A stretch of 64,000 bases of DNA from Dactylorhiza incarnata (taxonomy: Eukaryota; Streptophyta; Magnoliopsida; Asparagales; Orchidaceae): contig JAWHQI010000505.1 of assembly GCA_033032865.1 (NCBI GenBank), positions 553,501 through 617,500 on the forward strand. The letters run 5' to 3'. Both the position numbers and the translations under genes were made by a program. Below the pieces are notes generated by a model. That model searched no databases, was not told where the DNA came from, and worked only from the letters and a program-made list of their open reading frames with translations. Positions 33,910 to 44,894 of the stretch are shown here, piece by piece (the first letter of the stretch is position 1; every line of letters starts with the position of its first letter).

Positions 33910-34241
33910 TGTTATGCCCATGCATATGTTACGGTTCTCGGGGCATAAATATTCTCGGCGACTGAAGGACCATGTACAAAGCAACGAGGCTGAACCATCT
34001 GGTTCAGCCCCAAATCATTAAAAGGGCCAAATAGTGGCTGAACCACCCCGGTTCAGCCCCTACTTGAGGGGGCCGGCTTGCCTCCTCTAGCCCCGGGTAT
34101 TAATAGGCCCGGGGCTCCTCCTGAACGCGGGCAAGTATAATATTTCAGGTATCTTCTTCCTTCCTCTCCCAAACCCTAATTCTTCTTCTTCTCTCGCTAG
34201 TCTCTCTCTATTTCTTCCTTTTCCCTTGCAAGTTCATATCA
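33910..34241 (+). repeat. T11 3' LTR
   Basis: TGTTATGCCCATG...CATATCA, 332 bp, partner of 28585-28933 with a small deletion in the GGGCCGGC region. Confidence 0.92.
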
Positions 34242-35018
34242 CGTGACTTGAATGTGAGATCTTATGTTTCATATGAAACATTATTCTTAAATTGTCCATA
34301 ATCAAGGTATTATTATAGAATGGACAATGATGATATATTAAGACTAGTATGTGGGTTGACTGATGATCGAGTCTCATAGGTCATGATATTGGATATCAAG
34401 TCATCACATTAGTTCTTGTTGGATAACAAGTGTACTGGACAGACTCACCATGAGATTACTTTGTGGATTGTTATATGTGTGCCACAAGTAGTTCTCATAA
34501 AGACAATGATGTGTGTTCTTTGACCTGAAGTCGCTACAGTTATTACATGAGGAGAATTACACTTTGATGCTAATTAAAGTATTCCTTGAGAAATGTTGAT
34601 GATACGGTTGGTTGTTGGGTGCTTTGCAAATCGTGTAGGTAATTGTGAGTGATGTATATAGAATTTGTCTCTCCTATATAACAGGAGCGATGTCCACGTG
34701 CTCGTTGATTGAGTGAAACTATAAAATGCATGGTGATGCTACACTGAGTCAATATATGATATTAAGTTCATTTGTCTGATATAGTCTACTCAAAGATCTA
34801 GAAAGCAAAGATTGAATTATAAAAAGGGTGACACATTTCATACCTCGAGTTCAATCTGGATGTTAAGGACAAATATACTAAACTACACTGACACATTGGT
34901 TCCGACATGTTTTATTGAGTTACTAACTCTTTATTACTTGGGTAGCAATGATGTATTAATAGACGTCGCTCATTGTTTGTGAGACTAAGAATGATGCATT
35001 CTAGATCAAGTGGGAGAT
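34242..35018 (+). other. T8 3' untranslated region, right part
   Basis: Non-coding continuation of T8 after T11, ending with CAAGTGGGAGAT, a typical copia polypurine tract immediately before an LTR start. Confidence 0.75.
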
Positions 35019-35420
35019 TGTTGGAATCTGTGATGCAGAAATGATCAATGAATTAGTTTTACTGTCAACGTAATATGAACATATGTGGTCGCACATTAAG
35101 AATGTAAGAAAATTGGATAGATGATTGTGTTGGTTTTTATTTATATTAGATATAAATGAAAAAAAATAAGTCCAAAAATATGAATTTATGATGTTTAATT
35201 AATTGAGAATTAATAAACAGGGATAAAAACTAATTTTTTATCAAATTGGATTCAAATTGGTTGTTAAGGCAGAGTTCAACGCACCTCAATTTGAGAAATC
35301 GACATACGTCAATTATAATTCGACGCACGTTGATTTGGAAAATCAAAGCACATCAATTTGGTTTGCGCTTAACAAAAGCGTCGCATAGAATTCGACACAT
35401 ATGAAAGCAACAAATAATAT
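35019..35420 (+). repeat. T8 3' LTR (right end uncertain)
   Basis: Starts TGTTGGAATCTG right after the polypurine tract. AT-rich. I cannot place the right end because the 5' LTR of T8 is missing; 35420 is an estimate from the change in composition. Confidence 0.55.
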
Positions 35421-36044
35421 TAGCCGGCATGTCCCCTCCACCAGTTGCTGGGGAGATGAGGCTGCACCATTCGGAAGTTTTCCGACGGCCGCCCAACACG
35501 GACTATACTGAGGGTGTTTCTTGTGTGCCGATGGGACATTCCTCATCCTCCCTGAATGCTCAACCCCAACGACACCCCATTCCAACTAACACTCCCACGA
35601 GATCATTCAAGTGCAATGGTCGATTCATTCAAGTGAAACCTCCTCGTCGGGGCGCCAAAATTTCAACCGGTTTCCAACATTTCCCAGTACATGCCAAACT
35701 CAAGCTCTGCTCTAACAAAGGAATATACTACCCACGGCTCAAGAACATCTTCCATGCTTCGGAGGCCGGTCGACACCTTCTGCAAGACGAGTTGTGCAAT
35801 ATCTGTCATCCTCAGGTCCGCAACCAATCATGGAGTCATCGGCGAGCCAAATTTAAGGAAAAGAACCAGGGGCCACCATCGACGTCAAGTTATCATCCCA
35901 AAGAACAGTGTGATCCGGCTGCTCCCATCAAGCCTTGGAAAATCATGAATGGGAGCAACGACAATGGGATGGAGCCTGCAAAGAGGAAGTCGTTTTCACC
36001 TCCCTTCGATCCTTGAGGTCAAGGATCTCAAAGGAAGGGTGTAT
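35421..36044 (+). pseudogene. Probable T12 gypsy pol tail, unresolved
   Basis: A 195-codon ORF (35429-36016) covers this stretch, but no catalytic motif is visible. Near the end, another frame gives a weak match to the LEDKV..KG tail seen before gypsy 3' LTRs, and AAAGGAAGGG precedes the LTR-like 36045. I read it as the decayed 3' end of a gypsy element, with low confidence. Confidence 0.35.
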
Positions 36045-36373
36045 TGTTACGTGTCTTTTATATTTTCATTTATAGGAGCGTTATGTATCGTGAGCTGCGT
36101 TTGAGTGTGTGTGGCGTTGTTTCTCCATTGCATTCATGCGGTTCTCTGTTAGAACTAGCAGTTATGTCAGTTATGTATTTGAAAGGTAACCATTCCCACC
36201 TGGGCAAATGCCAGGCTGCTGTGGGTTTAAATAACCCGTCGTGCTTATGTTTTAGGAATGAAATGGAATGAATTGTCTGTCCCGTATCTAATTTCTTCTC
36301 CTATTACTTCTTCCTGATTTCTTCTCAGGGTTTTCTTTCCCTGTTTTTCTAAACTCTTGCTAGAGGTGTATCA
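36045..36373 (+). repeat. T12: LTR-like segment, 329 bp
   Basis: TGTTACGTGTC...GAGGTGTATCA with terminal TG..CA, a purine-rich tract on the left and a TTTAAATAA box. Flanks share only GTAT, so a target duplication is not proven. Confidence 0.55.
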
Positions 36374-36900
36374 GTATTGTGCAGGAGCGCGTAGTCATTT
36401 CTATCAGATATATTGGAAGCAAATTTTGTGGTGATTTGTATATGGGTTTTGGTCGACAATGTAATTGAGCAGTTTGTTGAGTTTTGCTTTGCTATTTTGG
36501 GAAATAAGAGGAGAGAAGATTTTGGGTATAAAAACGATGAGAGATTTGTTGCTTTCATATGTGCGACAGAGGATAGAGATTTGTCGCTTTCATATGTGTG
36601 ACACAGGATAGAGATTTGTTGCTTTTATGTGTGCGACAATGATCGTATTAAGTTCATATTATTGCCCATGATATAGAGAAGACAGACTTCCCTTTGCGAT
36701 TTGCTTACCTTGCTAAAATAATGAAATAAGTCAGCACTATTTGGTAAGGTTGCATACTGGTGTATTGTAACTCACCTTCATTGAACTGCTTTTGGCCAGT
36801 AAGTTCGTGGGACCATGGGATTATCATTTTCCCATCAGGGCTATCAAACTTAAGTTTTTTATCTTTGTAATTTTAACTCTTTTTTATTATTTCTCTGCAG
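36374..36900 (+). other. PIP5K: PIP5K intron before exon c
   Basis: AT-rich. The phrase GATAGAGATTTGTTGCTTT (or TCGCTTT) with a following TATGTGTGCGACA recurs about three times at 36540-36640 as a short tandem repeat of about 45 bp. It ends in TTATTTCTCTGCAG. Confidence 0.7.
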
Positions 36901-37058
36901 GCAAATTGAGATAGATAGCAAATTTTTGGAAGCACAACATATTATGGATTACAGCCTTCTATTAGGCGTCCATTATAGGGCTCCGCAACATTTAAGATCA
37001 CAAGTATCTCGCCTAAAAAGTGCGGCACAAGGCAGATTGGCTATTCTTTCAGAAGAAG
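36901..37058 (+). CDS. PIP5K: PIP5K exon c, catalytic loop (MDYSLL)
   Basis: Codes for QIEIDSKFLEAQHIMDYSLL followed by LGVHYRAPQHLRSQ and AAQGRLAILSEE. MDYSLL is the catalytic-loop motif of phosphatidylinositol phosphate kinases; its aspartate plays the role of the protein-kinase HRD aspartate. The acceptor is TTTCTCTGCAG ending at 36900. The donor GTAAAT starts at 37059, after GAA GAA G (phase 1). Reading on past the donor gives KYEMPYEFLI and then a stop, which is intron read-through, not protein. The exon lies between two introns of about 17 kb, both filled with retrotransposons, yet its reading frame and splice sites are intact. Confidence 0.96.
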
Positions 37059-37336
37059 GTAAATATGAGATGCCATATGAATTTCTAATTAGAATTTTCA
37101 AAATATTTCAACTCCGGAATATGTATCACTGTAGAACTTGGTTTAGTTCATATTTAAATAAAATATAAAGTTCTCAAGTTCAGGTTAGAGACGGGTAGAT
37201 AGATGTGAGTTTTATGGCCAAATGAACGTCCATTGTGTTGAAATAAGTTGTACATAGGCCCATCCAATGACCCATTGGATGACCCATTTCTGTTTAGAGA
37301 TTAGTCCTGCATCTTAGGATGGAGTTGAGCCTTCAC

Positions 37337-37341
37337 TCCTC

Positions 37342-37378
<37 letters not shown>

Positions 37379-37379
37379 A
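37337..37379. repeat. Microsatellite (CT)n(TA)n
   Basis: A run of CT followed by TA, left of T14. Confidence 0.9.
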
Positions 37380-37672
37380 ATAATTACCCGTACCTCCCCT
37401 GTAAGTTAGCATAATTACTGAGAGCACCCCTCTTATTTTCAAAATTACAAAAACCTCCCCTGAACTTTTCATTTCATAACATCATGAACAAAAATTCAGA
37501 ATTTTTTTGTAATGAAATTGTACACCGATGGGGTTTTTTGTAATGAAATTAAAACTTCAAGGGAAGTTTTTGTAATTATGCTAACTTATAGGGGAGTTTC
37601 TTGTAATTTCGAAAATAAGAGGGGTGCTCTCAGTAATTAAGCAAAGTTAGAGGGGAGGTCCCGATAAATGGC
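37380..37672. mobile_element. T14: foldback (MITE-like) element
   Basis: The two halves are inverted copies: GAGAGCACCCCTCTTATTTTC at left pairs with GAAAATAAGAGGGGTGCTCTC at right, and GTTAGCATAATTAC recurs inverted with it. It is bounded on both sides by TA repeats, which hides any target duplication. A related half copy lies at 53135-53282. Confidence 0.75.
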
Positions 37673-37675
37673 CCT

Positions 37676-37678
37676 ATG

Positions 37679-37719
<41 letters not shown>

Positions 37720-37720
37720 A
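37676..37720. repeat. Microsatellite (TA)n(TG)n
   Basis: A TA run followed by a TG run, right of T14. Confidence 0.9.
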
Positions 37721-38425
37721 CATACACTTGTTTTAGTAGATCATTTTATGAGAAAATAATGAAATATTATATTTTTCATTTCAATTTTGGTACTTTTCTA
37801 CGGGGTATCAGAGCTTTTCATACACTTGTGTGAAACGGCAGACACCTGTTTTGTGAACGTGCAAGCTCGCGGTCTCTGTTCTCCCGTCTGGCCATTTTGT
37901 TCCTCTGCCTCTCGTCTGCCTTTTATAGGCGTGGCTCGGCATTACTTGGGCGCCTTCCTCCTTTGACCCAGCATCCGCAGAGCCCGCTCGTCTATTCGTG
38001 ACCACGACTTTACTGGCAGCCTCCGAATCAGTGATCGCAGAGACCGACCTTCTTCGTCTCTTTGCGGCTTCTCCGAACTAGCAAACGGCGAGACCGACTC
38101 TATTGGTGACCACCCACCCAACGAACACAATGACCGCACCAGGACCTGTCCTTGTGACTTCTCCCTTGGCTCGCAGACCCGCTAAGCCCGCAGAGCTCGC
38201 CGCTAAGCCTGCAGTGCTTGCCGCATCCTGAGACCGCAAAGCTCCTTCAGCCTCCTGTGACCGCAACGCTCACCACTAAGCCCGCACACCGCGCCTCTCG
38301 CGCTTGCAGTGATTGCGCCTCTTGTGTCATCTCCTCCTGAGACCGCGGCTCCCGTTTGTCTGCATCATCTCTGCTGAGCCGCAACTCCTCTTTTGTCGCA
38401 ACGGTGGCACTCCCTTCTGGTTGTC

Positions 38426-39950
38426 ATGGGAACGTCCGCGGGATCTTCTCCTTCGTCTCTTCCGGCTCTTGCTCCGGCTCGCCAACCTAACGTGTGTGAT
38501 GAATTGCGAATTACCACTCTTTCCCTCATCAAGAAGAGGAGTTTTGTGGAATGGGTGCACTATGTGCACCGTGTCCTTCAGACCAATGACCTGCTTCATC
38601 ATGTTACCCGTGCCCAACCCACTGAACCTACGAAGCAGTGGCTCTGTGACAATGGTTTGGTTCAGTCTTGGCTCCCCAATTCTTTGGAGTTTGAGCCATA
38701 CCGTATGACCATGTACCACGAGACTGCAAAGCCATGTGGGACAAGCTTCAGTCTCTTTACTCAAGGCAGGACAGTCTTCAACATCTCTACGATATTTGTA
38801 CTGGGCTCCAGGCGGTTGACCCTGGTGTGACTGGTGACCTGACCTCCTTTGTGGCCACATCCAAGACCCTCGTTAAGGTCTGGCTTCAGCACCAGCCCTC
38901 TCCTTGGATTTTGCTGTTTAGCGAGCGCAGAAGGAGGTTGTGGGCATAGCCCTCATGATGGCCCGACTACCTCCCCATCTTCACAGCGTCCGGGCGACCA
39001 TCCTCTCGTCCCCCACTATTTCATCTCTCTCCGATGTGTGTTCCATGATTCTTAAAGTTACTCCACCTCCTGATGTTGTGTTGCCCCCCTCTTCTGCCCT
39101 TCTGCACCACTCCCCAGTCCTGTGCCCTCCTCCTGAGGGGGGGGGGGGGGGGGTCGCCATGGCTCCCGCGGCGGCGGACGTGATGGTTGCACTCGTTCCT
39201 CCCGACCGAATAATCGACTTTGAACTTATTGTGGCCGCACGAATCATACCGAGGCCACCTGCTTCAAGAAACTTGGGTTCCCGCCGCTGTCATCCACTGC
39301 GCCTCATACTTCTCCTGTGATGGATGTTCCTTCCACCTCCTACTCCGACATTGACGTCCTACGAGAGGAACTCCAACAACTTTGAGGGATGTTTACTCAT
39401 GCCTCTGACTCTGCCGCATCTACCTCTCTCGCAGGTATCTCTTGTTTGTCCTAATCTGGTGTGGATTGTGGACTCTGGGCTACCAACTACATCTCCTCCT
39501 ACAAACCTTCTCGATATCCGGATGTCTCTTCTCCTAAGTTTATTACGATGGCTAATGGTGATACCACCCCTATCTACGGGTCTGGCGATGTGCCTCTTAC
39601 TCCATCTCTTCCTCTCCGCTCTGTCCTTCATGTTCATGGCTCTCATTTTATTCTCCTCTCTGTCAGTCTTTTAACTCAGGATTATGATTGCTTAATCACG
39701 TTTTCTTCTTCTTCCTTTGTGATACATGATCAACGGACTCGGAATAACATTGGTAGGGGACGACTATCCAATGGGTTGTATACTTTGGATCTCTCCTCCT
39801 CGGTTCTCTCCTCCGCCACTTCCTCCGACTAGCATCAACGTCTTGGGCATGCTCCTTTGCCTATCCTCAAGCGGGCTCTACCTGATTTTTTTCTTTTCTT
39901 ATTTTCAATGTGAATCCTGTATTTACGGGAAACAACATCGTTCTTTTTTT
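38426..39950 (+). pseudogene. T13 gag, protease, pre-integrase
   Basis: From the ATG at 38426 the gag reads TTLSLIKKRSFVEWVHYVHR and WLCDNGLVQSWLPNS, shifts frame near 38730 to DKLQSLYSRQDSLQHLYDIC, and decays after 38900. Protease near 39460 reads VDSGLPTTSP or, in the next frame, NYISSYKPSRYPDV, so the active-site region is frameshifted. SVLHV, LLTQDYDCLITFSSSSF and YTLD mark the pre-integrase. The CESCIYGKQHRSF zinc half-site at about 39910 is the last copia feature. A 17-base G run is at 39137-39153. Confidence 0.75.
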
Positions 39951-39986
39951 CTCCTCATTGTACTCGGAGCGTTGTATTTACGGGAA

Positions 39987-42110
39987 CTGCCCTGAAAATG
40001 TTGTTCATCGTAGCCTGAAAGGTGGCGGGTGCGTTCGTCAGCCCGAAGGGCATGACCAGGAACTCGTAGTGGCCGTCATGAGTGCGGAAAGCCGTCTTAG
40101 CCACGTCCTCCGGCCGTACCGGGATCTGGTGGTAGCTCGCGCGGAGATCCAGTTTGGTGAAGAAGATGGCCCCATGCAGCTCGTCCAGGAGTTCCTGAAT
40201 CACCGGAATCAGATATTTGTCGGAGACCGTGACCTTATTGAGCCCCTGGTAGTCTACGCAGAACCGCCAGCTACCATCCTTCCGAGCCAGCAAGATCGGG
40301 CTGGAAAAGGGGCTGGCACTAGGGCGGATGAGGCCACCCATCAACATCTCGTGTACAAATCTCTCGATCTCATCCTTCTGTGTGTGGCCGTAGCGGTAGG
40401 GCCGTACCGAAACGGCTGCGGTGCCCGGCTGCAAGGGAATGACATGATCTGTCGGCCTGGCGGGAGGGAGGCCGGTCGGGGCCTCAAAGATGTCGGCGAA
40501 CTCCGTGAGAAGCTCCTAAAGGTCTGCTGGGTGAGAGGGGGGTCCTGAGCAGCTGTGGACATGGGACAGAGCCAAGCGTCAAAAGTCACGTCAGTCATCT
40601 GATGGATCGCCCGGAAGGAGACGGAAGAACGAAGGAGGGCCGAGTCGCCGACGAGGCGGCACGGCTGGCCCTGGTGGCAGAACTGCATGGTCATGGTGGA
40701 CCAGTTGACCCGTACGTCACCCAGCGTGCGAAGCCATGCCACCCCCAAGATGATGTTGATTTTGCCGAGGCTGAAGGCGTAAAAATCGGCGGTAATCGGG
40801 CAGGTGCCGACCCATAGAGAGACGTCACGGCAATAACTCACTGTGGGCCGTCGGCGCCCGTCACCCAGGCAGACCGTAAAATCCAGAAATGGAGTGGACG
40901 GTATCTATAACTGCTACACCAACTGGGTAGAGATGAAGTTGTGGCTCGCCCCGCTGTCCACCATAATCACAATGGGGCGATCGCCAATCGAGCCTGAAAG
41001 TTTCATGGTATGGGGACCCGAGATGCCCCCCACCGAGAAACAGGGAAGCTTAAGACGGTGGAAGTCGCCTGTAGGAGGGTCGCCGCACCCATCCTCCTCT
41101 GAAAGCTCGAGGGACTCGAAGTTGGCTGTGGTAACCTCGGGGTCAGAGGTGCTAAAGATGGCATGGAACTCTTTCACCGAGCACTCATGGGTTGGCGGCA
41201 CCGAAAACAGAGGCCCTTGGTGCTGCACTCGTTGTACTTGTGGTCGGAAATGCGGCGGGGCGGCGCGGCCCACCCCTGGCGGTTGCCCCCAGGGGGAGGC
41301 CGTGTCGGCGGAGATGGAGCAGGTGGCCGCCACGGGGGACGAGGCGCGGGGAAATGGGGCCCAGGAGACAGGACCGGTCGTCGAGAGGAGAGGTCAGCCT
41401 CTACGAGGCGGGCCAAGCCCAGGGCGTCAGAAACTGTCCGGGGATGGTGAGTGCGCAACCGAGAGCGGACATGAGGCAGCAGGCCCTGCATGAAGAAACC
41501 CAAGTAGTGGTCCGGTGGTAGACCCGGAACGTGGGTTACCAACGCCACGAACTCATCGATGTAATCGTCAAGGCTGGTCGTCTGGCGGACTCCGCAGAGA
41601 CGCTCGATGGCGGAAGACCCGGCGTAGCGGTCGTCATAACGGCGAATCATTTCCTGCTTTAGCTCCGACCAGGAGAGGGTGGGGTTTGACTGGCGGATCC
41701 ACCGAGCCCAATGGAGGGCCAAGCCATCCAACCCCACTAGCATCGTGGACACCTTGTCTTGTTCCGGAGTGAGGTGGAGATCGAAATACTGTTCCGCCTT
41801 AGCGATCCAGCCCATCGGGTCGACGCCGACGATGGATGGAAGGTCGAGGGAGAGGCCGATCCGCGCGGGGGCCAAGGGGACCAGCCGCTCGGGGGGGGGG
41901 GGGGGGGAGCTCCGAGGATGGAGGCTCCATCTAGGGCTGAATCGGAGCCGAAAAGGGTGGTCGGCGCGTGGAGAGAGTCGATCTTGGAATGGAGCGCAAG
42001 GAGGGAGGCGTACATGGAGGCGATGAGTTATCCTGAGCCTCGAGACGTTGGTTGACGGCTTCGGAGGCGGTATCCGCCACGGAGTCACTGTTAGAGCGGA
42101 GAGTAGGAGC
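39987..42110 (-). pseudogene. T15 gag, protease and partial RT
   Basis: The start at 42113 on the minus strand reads MAPTLRSNSDSVADTASEAV. Gag core: DPMGWIAKAEQYFDLH and WSELKQEMIRRYDDRY. Knuckle at about 41180: CFRCRQPMSAR...C. Protease near 40950: IMVDSGASHNFIS, intact. RT in 40434-39990: [53 protein letters not shown] and [11 protein letters not shown]; it stops before the catalytic FFDD. Frame changes near 41330, 40870 and 40440 separate the pieces. Confidence 0.85.
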
Positions 42111-42769
42111 CATGGGCGAAACCTGGCCAGAAAAGGGGCTGCAGAGGGCGGATCAGGCGAGCCCAGGCGTCGACGGGCGTCTGCGAGCGGTGCGGGGCCT
42201 TTGGCGGCGGATCGAGGCGACGTCGTGCGGTGCGGATCTGGCGACGTCGAGTGGCGTCGAATCTGGCGACGTCTTGCAGGACTCGCGGACGAGGGTCGGC
42301 GAGCGGTCGGGTGCGAATCTTCAGCGAGAGGGAACGCGCGGTTGTGCAGGCGCTAGGATATCCGGACGCAAGACTCTGGTGGCTGTAGCAGCGGGCGGAG
42401 CTGCAGGTCAGACCAAATATTACGAAGTAGGGAGGAGGATTCCGGAAAGGGGGAGCCGGCAGAGGTAGGGAGAGGAAGGAGAAGGGGATTAGAGAGGAAA
42501 ACCTTAGGGAGCAGCCCTAATTTCATAGATCCAAAGATGAGTCCTTACAATCCATACCACACCCCTTTATAACTGTCGGGGTGCGCATAAGCAGTCCAAA
42601 ATATAATTAAAACATAAACATAAGTAAAAGGAAATAAAACAGGAATTAAAACATTCCAAGTCCATCATGCGTCCACCACCATCTCGGCCACTGGGCTTGT
42701 AGCCACGAACGTCTTCCTGCGCGTGTAAACCCTCCATGGTGTCTCCTCGACACACGTGTCCGTAACAGT
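39987..42769 (-). mobile_element. T15: 5' part of a Ty3/gypsy element
   Basis: Minus strand, beginning at the LTR start TGTTACGGACACG (complement of 42757-42769) and running through leader, gag, protease and the first half of RT. It is cut at 39987, next to T13. The 5' LTR plus leader occupy about 42120-42769; their boundary is not clear to me. There is no 3' end and no target duplication. A 17-base G run is at 41891-41907. Confidence 0.75.
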
Positions 42770-43072
42770 GTCACACCAATTTTGAGCCCGCTGCTCGGTG
42801 TGGGGGCGCCAGAGGTCTGTGCTCGGTTCTGGTATAGGGGGCCTTTGCCCCTTCCTTACCCTTCAGAGATTCATTTCCGGAGACCAGCATTGCAAATGAA
42901 GTCAGAAATAGTTGTGATAATAATCATAATATCGAAAGTAAAATAGGTACATGTCACCCCAGCTGCAAGGGTGGCGGACGGGGAGATCCCATGTGGCCTT
43001 TGCCCTTTGGTTTAAAGCCGACTCTAAGGGTAGTGACAGCTGCGGGTCGTCCCATGGTCCTCCGTGTTGTCC
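42770..43072. other. Unassigned sequence between T15 and T16
   Basis: Starts GTGTCACACC, which resembles a gypsy LTR start on the + strand, but no partner is present. No coding motif. Confidence 0.35.
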
Positions 43073-43456
43073 TCAAACCCGCCTTAAATTTGAATTTTTA
43101 CTGCTATGCCACACGCTAAAGTGTCGGTCCAAAATGCACTTAGTAGTGGACCTCTGAGTATGGCGTTGTATGCCGAGTTGGCTTGTACGATGAAGAACTG
43201 AACGTCGTTGGTCACTTGCGCGGGAAACTCCCCCAGTGTAAGGGGATGGATGATGCTCTATATGACCGGGATTGGGGGGTTGTCCGCGATGCATGCCTAC
43301 CACTAGTTTGATGTTTCTGTAGGAGAGCCCGAGCTGAAGCAGGGTTGACATGAACAGGACGTTGGTGGTTATGTCGTCGTCGACTAATATTCTGTTCACC
43401 TCAGTGGGGGGCTCCCTGATGGTTGCGCTGATGTGTAAATGGTCGGACGAGGTGTG
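43073..43456 (-). pseudogene. T16 gypsy protease part
   Basis: The minus strand reads NRILVDDDITTNVLFMSTLL then QLGLSYRNIKLVVG, the shape of the aspartic protease of a plant gypsy lineage in which the active site normally reads LVDxGSSADILF. Here the DxG triad is DDD, so it is dead. It continues with a frame change into a PSAYNAILRGP-like segment (NSAYNAILRG). It joins in frame to the gag part at 52212 once T17 and one GTGTG are removed. Confidence 0.8.
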
Positions 43457-44894
43457 TGTTGGATCTTACGGCGCCCTTAGAGGGGGGTGAATAAGAGTTT
43501 TATGAAATTTAAATCTTAATTAAAGATATCAGAGTTTGTGACTGAAATTTCAGAATATTTTATAGGAAAATATATTTTAATATCTCAGATAAGATTAACA
43601 GAACTTTTTCCTTACTGTTGCTAACGCCCGACGTTAAGTGTTAATGCTGGGCGTTAGCTCTTCAGAAAATTAAGCTGCTCAGAATTATGTCAAGGTGATT
43701 TTACTTATGAAAACTTTAATGAAATACAATTTCAGAAAATCAGAGATAATGAAAACGAATATTGTATTACAAGGATAATTACACAAATGTTTATTTTAAT
43801 GCTTTGATAAAAATATAATTTAACACATTCTTGAAGAGGAAATAAAATCAATTGAATAGAACATTAAAAGACATGATTTTATTTCATAATAAATTGATTA
43901 CACAAATATTTGATTTCTATAACGCTAGAAATCAAGGCGAGAATATTTAAAACACTTTTTTGTTATTTCACCGGTCTTTCTCCCAAGGACCTGTTGGTTA
44001 TAGCCTATCTTACCACAGATAAGGCCTCTAGCCACCCCCTAGATCTAACCTCGACCTAGTCGCCACGCACAAGACGATTAATTACCCCCTAAGCCGCACA
44101 AGGACCTGTCGCCAACAACCGCGACGAATTTACCCACGGAATCCTTCCCAGAATTCGACGTTCTCCCCAAACGATTTCTCCACACCATTTACAAAAAGAA
44201 ATAAAATAAAAGATTACAAGATAAAGTAAGAAAAACTCCCCAAGAAATTTTGAAGGTGAAGACGAAGGCGATGTAGACGTTGGCGTTCTTGAAGCGTTCG
44301 TCCTTCGTATAGAATATGCGTTGTAGACCTTCTCCTTCAAAATCTTCTTTAGATCTTCATGTTAGCCCAAGGGAGATCTCTTAATTGTTATAGACGAGCC
44401 TCTCTCAAAAGAATCAGAGTTCTGGATTTGGAGGCAATAGAATCCCACATGTAGAATGAGAGGGGTTGCTTTTTAAATAGGCACGGGAGCTAACGCCTAG
44501 CGTTAAGAGGTAACGCCAGCGTTAGTGACCGCGTATTGTCGTGGCTGAAATCGTGGTACCATCGAGATCATGACAGATCGTGGACTCAACGCGAGCGTTA
44601 GCTTTAACGCGGGGCGTTGTCACTTGGTACTCGACGGATTTCTTCTCGACGTCATTCCCTTCTCGACGACATCCCTTATCGACGATAAGTTAACGCGGAG
44701 CGTTAACTCTAACACGGGGCGTTAGCTTTCTTTCCAGTCTCCAGAGAATCGTCTCCATTCAGTATACTACTCATAGGGATGTGTAGTTATAGTTCCTGTA
44801 CAACCTGCACACTATAAACACACAAAATACAAGATCAAATACAACCGGTATTTGTTATTCTCAAACCAAGAAATGCGGAACATAGGCTTCAACA
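43457..44894 (-). repeat. T17 3' LTR, 1,438 bp
   Basis: TGTTGGATCTTACGG...GGCTTCAACA. It has six G at 43482-43487 and two or three TAACGC/GCGTTA palindromic units near 44500-44725. An 83-codon minus ORF is shared in part with the other LTR but is not conserved in length. Confidence 0.9.

Larger units (their letters stand above)
28585..34241 (+). mobile_element. T11: Ty3/gypsy element, all domains present, inactive
   Basis: 5' LTR 28585-28933, 3' LTR 33910-34241. Flanks CATGA (28580-28584) and CGTGA (34242-34246) are a target duplication with one change. Primer site TGGTATCAGAGC at 28936-28947; polypurine GGGGAGGGGAA before the 3' LTR. Gag, protease, RT, RNase H and integrase follow in the gypsy order, ending with DFHLEDKPVLDGEG, the usual gypsy pol tail. 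At 5.66 kb it is full length. It is killed by a frameshift in gag, stops in pol and changed catalytic residues. Confidence 0.93.
37236..39986 (+). mobile_element. T13: 5' part of a Ty1/copia element
   Basis: LTR 37236-37802 (TGTTGAAATAAG...), holding the T14 foldback and two dinucleotide repeats. A slightly changed primer site GGGTATCAGAGC follows at 37803. Then come the leader, gag, protease and pre-integrase to about 39950, where the element is cut and the minus-strand gypsy T15 begins. No 3' end is found. It belongs to another copia family (gag with WDKLQSLYSRQDSLQHLYD). Confidence 0.78.

Noticed and set aside
35429..36016. 195-codon + strand ORF as a host gene
   Set aside because: No recognisable domain, and it lies between an LTR of T8 and an LTR-like 36045; more likely a decayed gypsy tail.
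36041..36378. GTAT on both sides of T12 as a target duplication
   Set aside because: Only four bases match and they are offset from the LTR ends; chance is likely.
36926..37168. 80-codon ORF extending exon c of PIP5K
   Set aside because: The codons after 37058 are intron read-through: a GT donor in the right phase and the family sequence both end the exon there.
40843..42468. Several + strand ORFs rich in G, R and E
   Set aside because: Antisense shadows of the T15 gag and leader on the minus strand.
43452..43456. GTGTG as a mere microsatellite coincidence around T17
   Set aside because: The flanking gypsy frame rejoins exactly when one copy is removed, so it is kept as a real target duplication.
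44089..44340. Minus ORF shared with 51343-51624
   Set aside because: Both lie at the same place in the two T17 LTRs, so the sharing is due to LTR identity; length and sequence are not conserved.
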